Origin: RUG14199 sp964629225 | Lineage (GTDB): Bacteria > Bacillota > Clostridia > Oscillospirales > CAG-272 | Length of the DNA stretch: 36,907 nucleotides | Reading direction: 5' to 3' | Assembly (NCBI GenBank): GCA_964629225.1 | Contig: CAZVQC010000021.1 | Span: forward strand, 1-36,907 | In this document: piece by piece, positions 8,621 through 16,168 of the stretch | How the letters are laid out: every line of letters starts with the position of its first letter | Position numbering within the stretch: position 1 is the first letter of the stretch | Translations under genes and position numbers: made by a program | The notes under the pieces: model-generated | What the model was told of the DNA's origin: nothing | Database searches by the model: none | The model's input: only the letters and a program-made list of their open reading frames with translations

Positions 8621-9223
8621 ATGAACAAGATCAACTGGAAGGGCTCTGCTCTCCTGGCACCGGTACCCACCGTGCTGGTCACCTGCAAGAGCGGAGACGT
8701 GTCCAACATAATAACCATCGGATGGACGGGCATAGTGAGCACCGTTCCCCCGAGGACCTACATATCGGTGAGGCCCGAACGCTACTCTTACGGACTTATT
8801 AAGGAAAGCGGTGAATTCGCCATCAACCTCGTCACCGCCGAAATGGTGAGAGCTGCCGACACATTGGGAGTCTTCACCGGACGAAAGACCGACAAATTCA
8901 AAAAGGGGCACCTGACTGCGGAGGATGCGACGGTAGTGTCCTGTCCTCTCATTGCAGAGAGTCCTCTTTCGCTTGAATGTCGGGTCTTTGACGTGATCCC
9001 CCTCGGAAGCCACGATATGTTCCTTGCGGACATAGTCTGCGTGGATGTGGAGGAAAGACTGATCGACAAAAGCGGAAGACTGAGACTTGACACGGCTCAT
9101 CTTGCCGCCTATTCCCACGGGGAATACTTTGAGCTCGGACGGAAGATCGGGGCAATAGGCTACTCTGTGGCAAAAAAGAAAAAGGGATCCGACAAGGGTC
9201 GAGGTAACGGAAAGCGCCGTTAA
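8621..9223 (+). CDS. Flavin reductase-like (flavoredoxin family) protein
   Basis: A 200-residue single-domain protein of the FMN-binding split-barrel flavin reductase family. Visible signs are VPTVLVTCKSGD, NIITIGWTGIVSTVPP, ISVRPERYSYGLIKESGEFAINL and DTLGVFTGRKTDKF. These proteins bind FMN and either supply reduced flavin or carry electrons; the partner is unknown here. The last 25 residues are rich in Lys, Gly and Arg and look disordered. The AGGAG near the previous stop is rather far (about 14 bases) from this ATG, so initiation may be modest. It sits between vanZ-like and murI in one unit. Confidence 0.85.
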   Translation: MNKINWKGSALLAPVPTVLVTCKSGDVSNIITIGWTGIVSTVPPRTYISVRPERYSYGLIKESGEFAINLVTAEMVRAADTLGVFTGRKTDKFKKGHLTAEDATVVSCPLIAESPLSLECRVFDVIPLGSHDMFLADIVCVDVEERLIDKSGRLRLDTAHLAAYSHGEYFELGRKIGAIGYSVAKKKKGSDKGRGNGKRR

Positions 9224-9242
9224 AGCGCCGAAGGAGGAAAAA

Positions 9243-10019
9243 ATGACGAATAAAGAGCTTCCCATCGGCGTGTTCGACTCCGGTCTCGGTGGGCTGTCGG
9301 TATTGGCTCATCTGAAGCGAGTCATGCCGAATGAAAGATATCTCTATTTCGGAGACTCAAAGAATGCTCCGTACGGGACCCGTGATCACGCTGAGATCGA
9401 GAAACTGACAATGTCGGCGGTGGAAAAGATCGTCGAAAGAGGAGTCAAGGCTCTCGTTATCGCCTGCAATACCGCCACCAGTATCTGCATCTCTCATCTC
9501 CGTGAGATCTACCGTGATATCCCGGTGATCGGTCTTGAACCGGCGCTGAAGCCTGCGGTGGAAAACAGCAGAGGCGGAAAGATAGTGGTCCTTGCGACAC
9601 CCGCCACGCTGTCGGAAGAAAAATTCAAAAAGCTCATGGCAAAATACGCCGGAGGTTTTGACGTGGTTCCCTTGGCGGCACCGGGCCTTGTGGAATTCGT
9701 GGAAAACGGAAATACCGATTCGACCGAAGCAAGGGAGTACCTTGAAAAACTCTTTGCTCCGTTTGAAAAGGGCTCCGTGGAATCGGTGGTGCTCGGATGC
9801 ACTCACTTCCCTTTCATATCAAAGCTGATAAAAGAGGTCTCCGAGTGCTCGGTGACCTTCGACGGAGGAAAGGGTGCCGCCCTTGAGACGAAACGCCGTC
9901 TTGAAATGTCGGGGCTTCTGTCCTCGGACGGATGGGGCGACACCGTTATCGATAACAGTCTCAACACCGACGAGATACTCGCCCGTGGAAAAATGATGCT
10001 TTCAAAAATGGAGGAATGA
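9243..10019 (+). CDS. murI: Glutamate racemase
   Basis: This 258-residue enzyme makes D-glutamate for peptidoglycan. It shows the N-terminal GVFDSGLGG (Asp12), YFGDSKNAPYG, and both catalytic cysteines: Cys75 in IACNTATS and Cys186 in LGCTHFP. Length and motifs are typical. GAAGGAGG precedes the ATG. Its TGA overlaps the ATG of the nitroreductase gene, so the two are translationally coupled. Confidence 0.97.
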   Translation: MTNKELPIGVFDSGLGGLSVLAHLKRVMPNERYLYFGDSKNAPYGTRDHAEIEKLTMSAVEKIVERGVKALVIACNTATSICISHLREIYRDIPVIGLEPALKPAVENSRGGKIVVLATPATLSEEKFKKLMAKYAGGFDVVPLAAPGLVEFVENGNTDSTEAREYLEKLFAPFEKGSVESVVLGCTHFPFISKLIKEVSECSVTFDGGKGAALETKRRLEMSGLLSSDGWGDTVIDNSLNTDEILARGKMMLSKMEE

Positions 10020-10612
10020 CAGTGGAAAAGAAGACTGCTTTTGAAAAACTGCTTTTGAAAGATCGCAGCTTTCGGGGCTTCGACAGTGCCTGCAAAATAG
10101 AAAAAGAGTCCCTCTTGAAACTTGTGGAACTGACACGGCTCTGCCCGTCAAGCGCCAACAAGCAACCCCTCAAGTTCGCCGTCACCTGTGACGAGGGCAC
10201 TGTGAAGAAGATACTCGCAGAGACGAAATGGGCGGGGTATCTCAAAGAACTTGATCTTCCGAAACCGGGAGAAGGTCCCACCGCTTTCATCACAGTGTGC
10301 CACGACACCGATATCGATTCTAACGTCTCCGGCTTTCAAAAGGACGTGGGCATCGTTTCGGAGGTGATACTGCTCGGCGCATCGGAAATGGGGCTCGGCG
10401 GTTGTATGATAGGCAGCTTCAACGCCGGAGCGGTATCAGCTGTCCTCGCCCTTTCCGACAATTTGAAGCCTCAGCTCGTCATCGCCCTCGGAAAGCCGAC
10501 GGAAACCGTGATGCTGACCGATGCTTCGGGCGGAAACACCGTCTATTGGCGAGATGAAAACGGTGTCCACTACGTTCCGAAAAGGCCTCTGTCCGAGATA
10601 GTAATAGAATGA
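10016..10612 (+). CDS. Nitroreductase family protein
   Basis: A 198-residue protein of the FMN-dependent nitroreductase fold. It shows an early basic SFRGFD segment, LCPSSANKQPLKFAV (phosphate-binding Ser/Asn-rich loop) and the central GIVSEVILLGASEMGLGGCMIGS helix. It ends with LVIALGKPTE. Such enzymes use NAD(P)H to reduce quinones, nitro groups or enones; the physiological substrate is unknown. The start ATG overlaps the murI stop (10016-10019). A terminator follows. Confidence 0.88.
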   Translation: MTVEKKTAFEKLLLKDRSFRGFDSACKIEKESLLKLVELTRLCPSSANKQPLKFAVTCDEGTVKKILAETKWAGYLKELDLPKPGEGPTAFITVCHDTDIDSNVSGFQKDVGIVSEVILLGASEMGLGGCMIGSFNAGAVSAVLALSDNLKPQLVIALGKPTETVMLTDASGGNTVYWRDENGVHYVPKRPLSEIVIE

Positions 10613-10644
10613 AGGGCAGCCGAGCTGTCAATAACACAAAAACC

Positions 10645-10674
10645 GAAAGTGCGGTCCGCCGCACTTTCCTTTTG
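10645..10674 (+). terminator. Intrinsic terminator after the nitroreductase gene
   Basis: GAAAGTGCGG (10645-10654), loop TCCG, CCGCACTTTC (10659-10668), then CTTTT. It closes the VanZ-to-nitroreductase unit and lies just before a new promoter. Confidence 0.85.
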
Positions 10675-10683
10675 CCCTTCGTA

Positions 10684-10712
10684 TTGACATCCACCGTATT
10701 GTCCGATATAAT
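10684..10712 (+). promoter_or_regulatory. Promoter of the MATE transporter gene
   Basis: TTGACA (10684-10689) and TATAAT (10707-10712) with a 17-bp spacer, an almost perfect sigma-A promoter. The leader to the start codon is about 80 bases; I see no named riboswitch in it. Confidence 0.88.
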
Positions 10713-10798
10713 TCGAAGGACTGCCGACTTCACCTGTTGCCCCGTCACTGCCAAAAGCTCGCTCAACAGTTCGGCATTTCAAGAACACCGAAATACTC

Positions 10799-12157
10799 AT
10801 GAAGGATGAAATAAAACAGACTAAAATGGCTATCCAGCTTTCCGATCACTTCAACTACAGAAGATTGTTCCGTTTCACACTGCCGTCGATCGTGATGATG
10901 GTATTCACCTCCATCTACGGAGTAGTGGACGGATACTTCGTTTCAAACTACGCCGGCAAGACCGCCTTTGCCGCCGTCAACCTGATAATGCCCTTCATAA
11001 TGATCCTCGGCGGAATGGGGTTCATGATAGGCACCGGAGGTACCGCCCTCGTGGCAAAGACCATGGGAGAGGGGGACATAAAAAAAGCAAATCGCTACTT
11101 TTCCATGATGGTGTCCTTCACCCTTGTGCTGGGTGCCGTCCTAACCGTCCTCGGTATTGTTTTCATCGAACCTGTGAGCCGCCTTCTCAAAGCATCGAAG
11201 GAGATGCTGCCAAGCTGCGTTCTCTACGGGCGCATCGTCATCGGCTCCACCGTTCCCTTCATGCTTCAAAACGTCTTTCAAAGCTTCCTTATCGCTGCGG
11301 AAAAACCGAAACTGGGACTTGCTGTGACTTTGGCTGCAGGAGTTGCCAACATGGTGCTCGACTACCTATTCGTGGGAGTCCTCGGATGGGGCGTTGCCGG
11401 TGCGGCAATTGCCACCGGTATCAGCGAATGTGTGGGCGGATTTGTCCCCTTTATCTATTTTCTCTGCCCGAACAAGAGTCTCCTGAGGCTCACGTGGGCA
11501 AAGCCGGAAGCTACGCCGATATTACAGTCGGTGTGGAACGGATCCTCGGAACTTATGAGCAATATCTCCGCCTCAGCCATCAGCATAATCTACAATTTCC
11601 AGCTTTTGAAATACTTCGGTGAGGACGGAGTCTCCGCCTACGGGGTGCTCATGTACGTACAGTTCATATTCAACGCCATCTCCATCGGCTACTCTGTTGG
11701 AAGCGCTCCCATAATTAGCTACCACTACGGGGCGGAGAATCACGGCGAGCTGAAGAATATGTTGAAAAAGAGCACGGTATTGACAGCCGTATCCGGGGTA
11801 GTTCTCGCAGGGCTGGCATTCTCCATGGCACCGATACTCGCAAAGATATTCGTCGGATACGACCCGGATCTTTTCGACCTTACAAGGGGGGCCTTCAGAC
11901 TCTTCTCCGCATCCTTCATCCTCACCGGCTTCAATATCTTCTCCTCGTCCTTTTTCACCGCGCTGAACGACGGCTTCATCTCCGCCGCAATATCATTTCT
12001 CAGGACTCTGCTCTTCCAGACTCTGTCCGTCATGCTCCTGCCCCTGATACTGGGAGTAAACGGCATCTGGCTTGCCAAAACGGCGGCAGAAGTCCTCACA
12101 CTGGCGGTTTCTCTTGTATTCTTCTTTTGGAAGCGGGAGAAATACAAATATTTTTAG
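10799..12157 (+). CDS. MATE family multidrug/toxin exporter
   Basis: This 452-residue protein has twelve predicted membrane helices in two similar halves. The family pattern includes FTLPSIVMMVFTSIYGVVDGYFVSNYAG and the internal repeat region YNFQLLKYFGEDGVSAYGVLMYVQFIF. MATE proteins export cationic compounds with Na+ or H+. The N-terminal ATG at 10799 lacks an obvious Shine-Dalgarno site, and a second Met follows at codon 10, so the exact start is uncertain. It is a single-gene unit between a terminator and the next promoter. Confidence 0.9.
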   Translation: MKDEIKQTKMAIQLSDHFNYRRLFRFTLPSIVMMVFTSIYGVVDGYFVSNYAGKTAFAAVNLIMPFIMILGGMGFMIGTGGTALVAKTMGEGDIKKANRYFSMMVSFTLVLGAVLTVLGIVFIEPVSRLLKASKEMLPSCVLYGRIVIGSTVPFMLQNVFQSFLIAAEKPKLGLAVTLAAGVANMVLDYLFVGVLGWGVAGAAIATGISECVGGFVPFIYFLCPNKSLLRLTWAKPEATPILQSVWNGSSELMSNISASAISIIYNFQLLKYFGEDGVSAYGVLMYVQFIFNAISIGYSVGSAPIISYHYGAENHGELKNMLKKSTVLTAVSGVVLAGLAFSMAPILAKIFVGYDPDLFDLTRGAFRLFSASFILTGFNIFSSSFFTALNDGFISAAISFLRTLLFQTLSVMLLPLILGVNGIWLAKTAAEVLTLAVSLVFFFWKREKYKYF

Positions 12158-12160
12158 GAC

Positions 12161-12189
12161 TTAACAGGACGTCATTTCTCTGCTATAAT
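12161..12189 (+). promoter_or_regulatory. Promoter of the pnuC-like gene
   Basis: TTAACA (12161-12166) and TATAAT (12184-12189), 17-bp spacer, directly after the MATE stop codon. Confidence 0.8.
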
Positions 12190-12195
12190 GTGAAA

Positions 12196-12280
12196 ACTGC
12201 CCCGGGTAGTGATACATTACTGCATCCGTCAACACATCATTAGGTCATTGAAGATGTGTTTGCGGGTGCTTTCTTTTTTT
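12196..12280 (+). promoter_or_regulatory. Attenuator-like leader with terminator before pnuC
   Basis: The leader of roughly 90 bases contains a small imperfect palindrome (AGTGATACATTACT, about 12208-12221). A long two-part hairpin follows: GCATCCG (12222-12228) pairs with CGGGTGC (12263-12269), and AACACATC (12231-12238) with GATGTGTT (12253-12260). A T-run (12270-12280) comes next, immediately followed by the ribosome site GAGGA and the pnuC start. A terminator placed before a start codon implies regulated read-through. I do not recognise a known riboswitch class in the short upstream part; the palindrome could instead be a repressor site. Confidence 0.65.
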
Positions 12281-12289
12281 GAGGACGAA

Positions 12290-13040
12290 ATGAAAAAAAT
12301 CAAAACCTTTTTCCCGCGCTTCCCCTGACCGACACCTTGATCCGGATTACCTCCGCAGGACTGATCCTATTATCCTATTTTTTATCCTATTTTATCTTTG
12401 ACAGGGAAAACTATCTGACCCTTGCGGCATCCCTTGTGGGAGTTACTTCATTGATATTCAACGCCAAGGGAAACCCCACGGGACAGATGCTGATGCTCGC
12501 CTTCAGCGTTATGTACAGTGTCATCTCCTTTTCATTTTCCTACTACGGAGAGATGATGACCTACCTGGGAATGACCGCTCCGATGTCGGTATTCTCCCTT
12601 GTCTCATGGCTCCGTCACCCATTTGAGGGAAACAGAACGGAAGTTACGGTCGCAAAACTTCAAAAAGGAGAGGTATTTTTCATATTCACCCTCTCCGCCG
12701 CCGTAACTGCGGTGTTTTGGTTCATCCTTGATGCCTTCGACACGGCAAATATGATACCGAGCACCGTGTCGGTAACTACCAGCTTCCTTGCGGCGTATCT
12801 GACCTTCCGTCGCAGTTCCTATTTTTTCCTCGCCTACGCCGCAAACGACGTTGTCCGATCGTACTTTGGGTGATGGCATCCTTTGAGAACGTCTCCTACA
12901 TTTCGGTGGTCATTTTCATTGCGGTCTTCCTTGCGAATGACCTCTACGCATTCATAAGCTGGGAGAAAATGAAAAAAGGCAGTACGGAACGTCGAATAAT
13001 GGCGGCATTGGTGATTGACAATCGGGGAATAATGTGGTAG
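12290..13040 (+). pseudogene. pnuC: pnuC-type nicotinamide riboside transporter gene with two frameshifts
   Basis: ATG 12290 follows GAGGACGAA and starts MKKIKTFFPRFP, then meets a stop. The PnuC sequence continues in another frame from about 12325 (LTDTLIRITSAGLILLSYF) to a TGA at 12871. It then continues in a third frame from 12858 (IVLWVMASFENVSYISVVIF, then NDLYAFISW) to TAG 13038-13040. The first break fits one missing C in a CCCC run near 12322-12325. The second fits one missing base in CTG after GTTGTC at 12856. Joined, the pieces give the usual PnuC length and the late NDxYAFISW motif. PnuC carries nicotinamide riboside; relatives carry thiamine or riboflavin. Two independent breaks suggest a dead gene rather than programmed shifting. 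Confidence 0.8.
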
Positions 13041-13043
13041 AAT
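13015..13043 (+). promoter_or_regulatory. Promoter of the cobalamin riboswitch / corrinoid uptake operon
   Basis: TTGACA (13015-13020) and TAGAAT (13038-13043) with a 17-bp spacer. It lies inside the last codons of the broken pnuC gene; the TAG stop of that gene is part of the -10 box. Confidence 0.85.
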
Positions 13044-13049
13044 CGTATC

Positions 13050-13605
13050 AACCGAATAATTAATTTGAAAGATACGGTTTGAAAAGTTGTGAACTGAGTA
13101 GAATTAAAAGGGATCCGGTTCGAATCCGGAACAACCGCCATTACTGTATTTGACGGAACGAACGCCGTCGGGGTCGCCGTCGGCCTCGCGTTTTCCCGCA
13201 CCTTTCTGTCTTTTCGACTGATGCCGTCAGTGCTGAGGTGTCGCTGATATCAAGCTGAGCTTCTGCTATTGGCCAAAGTCATCTCCGTTATCATCGGTGC
13301 CAAGTCATCGCTGCTATCGGAATCGTCAAGTCACCTCCGTTGTCGTCGGTATCAAGCTATCACTGCTATCACGGCTCTCGGTGACATCGGTATCCGCAGT
13401 GAAAGTGGTCACGGTGACGTCGGCATCCGAGTCGGTATCATCACCGTTTGGAAGCCCTGCCGATGCATTTCGAAAAGAGAGAACCAGAAGGGGCGTCACG
13501 GGCGTTTTATCCGCAGCTGTGTGCTGTCTTATCATAAGTCAGTTACCTTCCGTTTCTTTCGGTACTACTGCTTTGGCGCGAAGAGTGAGACCTGCGTGTC
13601 GGCGG
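13050..13605 (+). promoter_or_regulatory. Cobalamin riboswitch, apparently enlarged
   Basis: The conserved core is clear: AAAAGGGA (13106-13113), the P6-type hairpin CCGG/CCGG with loop TTCGAAT (13115-13129), then CCGCCATTACTGTA (13135-13148), matching the class pattern around GCCACTGT. A candidate B12-box, AAGAGTGAGACCTGCGTG (13581-13598), resembles the AAGCCCGAAGACCTGC of E. coli btuB. It lies about 430 bases downstream, where one normally expects roughly 50-150. The intervening part holds 26-bp tandem repeats. Adenosyl- or methylcobalamin binding normally shuts such genes off. Downstream hairpins (a GCCGC stem, and TTTTCGGT/ACCGAAAA at about 13635-13667) may be the expression platform. Core: confident; 3' border: uncertain. 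Confidence 0.75.
13252..13379 (+). repeat. 26-bp imperfect tandem repeats in the riboswitch leader
   Basis: Units begin at 13276, 13302, 13328 and 13354, exactly 26 bp apart, with a related 24-bp unit at 13252. Each starts AAGTC or AAGCT. Units one and three (AAGTCAYCTCCGTTRTC core) resemble each other most. Units two and four (AAGYYATCRCTGCTATC core) resemble each other likewise, so the order is A-B-A-B with a 52-bp higher period. No spacers are present, so it is not CRISPR. No convincing gene covers it. Confidence 0.8.
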
Positions 13606-13706
13606 CTTTTTGCCGCACGACCCGGTTTCGCTCTTTTTTCGGTATCTTCGGCAAAAGGACCGAAAACATCCGGCAAAACAAAAAATGAAAGAAAGAGGTC
13701 ATCAAA

Positions 13707-14564
13707 ATGAAAAGAATTATCTCGGTAACGCTCTCCATCCTCATACTGTCCGTTCTTCTCGGCGTTTCAACCTTCGCCGCAGGGAACAGTGCCACAGTCT
13801 ACGTCACTATCTGTGACAAAGACGGAGCCCTCGCAGTCGCTTATGAGCCCCTCACGGCAACGGATACCGACGGCGACGGCGCTCTCACCGTAAGTGACGC
13901 TCTCTTTGCCGCTCACGAGGCAAAATACGATGGCGGTGCGGCGGCAGGCTACAATGCAGAGTACGGCTCCTTCGGTCTGTCTCTTGCAAAGCTTTGGGGC
14001 TGTGCCAACGGCGGAAGTTACGGTTACTACGTGAACGGTGCCATGGCATGGAGCCTTGGAGACCCGGTCAAAGACGGAGATCACGTCCACGCCTTCATCT
14101 ACCGTGACTTATCGGCATTCTCGGACAAGTTCTCCTACTTCGACAAAACAACCGTGTCCGCAGCCGAAGGAGATGAGATCGAACTGACACTCACCGGCAT
14201 CGATTTCAACGAGTTTTACGAGACGGTAAAAACTCCCATCAAGAGTGCCGTTATCACCGTTAACGGCGAAAGGACGTCATTTGTTACCGATGCGGACGGA
14301 AAGGCGAAGATCACTCTTGAAAATGCGGGAGAAGCCGTCATCAGTGCGGTTTCCGATGCGGAGATCATAGTCGCCCCCGTTTGCAAGGCTGCAGTCGAAG
14401 CAAAAGCTGCGCCCTCAGAAACGGAAAACAGCGACACCGAGAACGCTCCCGTCAAGGAAAGCGCTCCCACGGGAGACCCCATTATCATTCTTTCCGCAGT
14501 GGCTGCGGCTTCACTTTTGACAATTGTCGCGGTATCTAAAAAAAAGAAAGTCGATGAGAACTAA
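13707..14564 (+). CDS. Secreted EF-hand/DUF4430-like surface protein with sortase-type tail
   Basis: 285 residues. A signal peptide (1-25, ending STFAA) is followed by a region (about 29-135) with a dockerin/EF-hand calcium loop, DTDGDGALTVSD (53-64). That region ends GYYVNGAMAWSLGDPVKDGDHVHAFIY, which resembles the end of DUF4430 domains, the fold of the C-terminal half of transcobalamin and intrinsic factor. An Ig-like or carboxypeptidase-regulatory-like beta domain (about 145-225) and a Glu/Ala/Thr-rich stalk follow. The tail is SAPTGD (252-257), a hydrophobic stretch (258-276) and KKKK, the layout of a sortase sorting signal. GAGG lies upstream of the ATG. It is first in the riboswitch-controlled operon, so it probably helps capture corrinoids at the wall. 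Function is inferred from context. Confidence 0.75.
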   Translation: MKRIISVTLSILILSVLLGVSTFAAGNSATVYVTICDKDGALAVAYEPLTATDTDGDGALTVSDALFAAHEAKYDGGAAAGYNAEYGSFGLSLAKLWGCANGGSYGYYVNGAMAWSLGDPVKDGDHVHAFIYRDLSAFSDKFSYFDKTTVSAAEGDEIELTLTGIDFNEFYETVKTPIKSAVITVNGERTSFVTDADGKAKITLENAGEAVISAVSDAEIIVAPVCKAAVEAKAAPSETENSDTENAPVKESAPTGDPIIILSAVAAASLLTIVAVSKKKKVDEN

Positions 14565-16143
14565 AATACTGATGAAAGCAGCGGCACTTGCCGTAACACT
14601 GATGATCCTTGTCACCTGTGTCGGCGTTGCGGCTGCCGCCGACAGTACCGTCGATGACGCCCCGGCGACAATCGACGGAATCGTCGCAAATAAGTTCGGG
14701 GGCACGGAAGCCTCAAGAATATCCGAGATACTAGGCGAGGACATCGGGGGCTCATCGGAATGGTACGCTATGGCACTCTCCAAGCTTGGAGGGTACGACC
14801 TCTCCGAATACCGCACTTCCCTCCTTGAATACCTGTCCGAAAACGAGATACTCTCCCCGTCAACGAGGGAGAAATTCGCCCTCACTCTGATCGCCTTAAA
14901 ATGCGATGACCTTTTCATTGAGGCCACCCTTAATGACTCCGTCGGACAACAGGGGATCATGAGCTATGTTTTCGGGCTTCATATTCTGAATAACGGTCAC
15001 GTGAGCGATATTACGGATTCAAAAACCGTCAAAGAGAAGCTCCTGTCCCTGCAGCTTTCCGACGGGGGATGGGCCGTGATGGGCGAGCACAGTGACGTGG
15101 ACGTAACTGCCATGGTGCTCCAGTCTCTCGCTCCCCACAAAAACGAAAACGAAGTATCGGCGGCGATCGATGCCGCACTCAGTCTTCTGTCGAATCGGCA
15201 GAGCGAAAACGGGGACTTCGCTTCCTACGACGTTTTCAGCGCCGAGAGTACCGCTCAAGTTTTGACGGCACTCTCATGCCTCGGAATCGATCAAAACGCC
15301 GATATGCGCTTTATAAAGGGCAATAACACCGTTTTGGACGGACTTCTTCGCTACCGCCTTGCCGACGGCACCTTTTCCCATGACGGAAGCGACACATCAA
15401 ACGGCACCGCAACAGTTCAGGCATTCTATTCCGCGGTGTCCTACGTCTGCATGAAAGAGGGAAAAGGCAGTCTCTACGTTTTCGGATCCGATGGAGATGC
15501 TCCCGCCCAAGACAGTACAGACGGGACCACTTCGGTGAGTGATGCGACGGCAAATGAGACCGAACGCTTTTTTGAAGCCCATCGGGGAAAAATCATCGCC
15601 TGCGGAGCTATCATTCTTTTGGCAGTTATTGCAAGCGGGGTGCTTTTCATCACGAAAAGGCGGAATTTGAAGAATTATCTCATCATTTTTGCGATCATGG
15701 CAGCTTTGCTGACAGCCGCAGTCCTCATAAGATTCGAAAGTGCCGACAGCTACTACGGCAGCTCTCTCGCGCCAATAGAGGATCCGATAGGAGAGGTCAC
15801 CCTTCTTATCCGCTGTGACACCGTCGTAGGAAAACGGGATGACGTCCCCGAAAACGGAGAGCTCCTTTCTCTGTCTCTCAGTATCGGAAACGGTGACACC
15901 GTCCGTGACGTTCTCGTCAGGGCGGCAAGAGAGAACGGGATAAAGATCGATGCCGACGGTGGCAAAAACTACTACGTTCGCGCAATTGAGAGCATTTCGG
16001 AATTTGATTTCGGAGACCTGTCCGGCTGGATGTACCGAGTCAACGGAGAATTTCCATCGGTGGGGTGCTCCGAATACGTCCTTCGGGACAATGACATAAT
16101 TGAGTGGCTCTACACTACCGATATGGGGGAAGACCTAAGGTAA
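14554..16143 (+). CDS. Membrane-tethered intrinsic factor/transcobalamin-like protein (alpha/alpha barrel plus DUF4430)
   Basis: 529 residues. A signal peptide (1-30, ending AAAA) leads to an alpha/alpha-barrel domain of the terpenoid cyclase/prenyltransferase-repeat type (about 35-325). Its repeats read SDGGWAVMGEHSDVDVTAM, ENGDFASYDVFSAESTAQV and ADGTFSHDG plus NGTATVQAFY. Two membrane helices (about 347-367 and 374-392) are joined by the basic turn KRRNLK. A typical DUF4430 domain (about 409-529) ends the protein: FDFGDLSGWMYRVNGEFPSVGCSEY, then DNDIIEWLYT. Mammalian intrinsic factor and transcobalamin are a barrel plus the DUF4430-like domain, so both halves are here, both predicted outside. 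The ATG at 14554 overlaps the previous stop. It sits behind a cobalamin riboswitch and before an ECF transporter. Binding of B12 is inferred. Confidence 0.85.
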   Translation: MRTKILMKAAALAVTLMILVTCVGVAAAADSTVDDAPATIDGIVANKFGGTEASRISEILGEDIGGSSEWYAMALSKLGGYDLSEYRTSLLEYLSENEILSPSTREKFALTLIALKCDDLFIEATLNDSVGQQGIMSYVFGLHILNNGHVSDITDSKTVKEKLLSLQLSDGGWAVMGEHSDVDVTAMVLQSLAPHKNENEVSAAIDAALSLLSNRQSENGDFASYDVFSAESTAQVLTALSCLGIDQNADMRFIKGNNTVLDGLLRYRLADGTFSHDGSDTSNGTATVQAFYSAVSYVCMKEGKGSLYVFGSDGDAPAQDSTDGTTSVSDATANETERFFEAHRGKIIACGAIILLAVIASGVLFITKRRNLKNYLIIFAIMAALLTAAVLIRFESADSYYGSSLAPIEDPIGEVTLLIRCDTVVGKRDDVPENGELLSLSLSIGNGDTVRDVLVRAARENGIKIDADGGKNYYVRAIESISEFDFGDLSGWMYRVNGEFPSVGCSEYVLRDNDIIEWLYTTDMGEDLR

Positions 16144-16168
16144 CAAAGTTCCACGGAAAGGAGAAAAA

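Noticed and set aside
13110..13140. GGTTCGAATCC followed by CCGCCA looks like the T-arm and 3' end of a tRNA
   Set aside because: No anticodon arm or D-arm of the right size lies upstream, and the surrounding bases fit the cobalamin riboswitch core better.
13252..13379. Regular repeats that could be taken for a CRISPR array
   Set aside because: The units are directly adjacent, imperfect and without unique spacers; no cas genes are present.
13269..13710. Two overlapping open frames of about 138 codons upstream of the surface protein
   Set aside because: They cover riboswitch and repeat sequence, have no ribosome site, and their low-complexity Ser/Arg/Val composition follows from the repeats.
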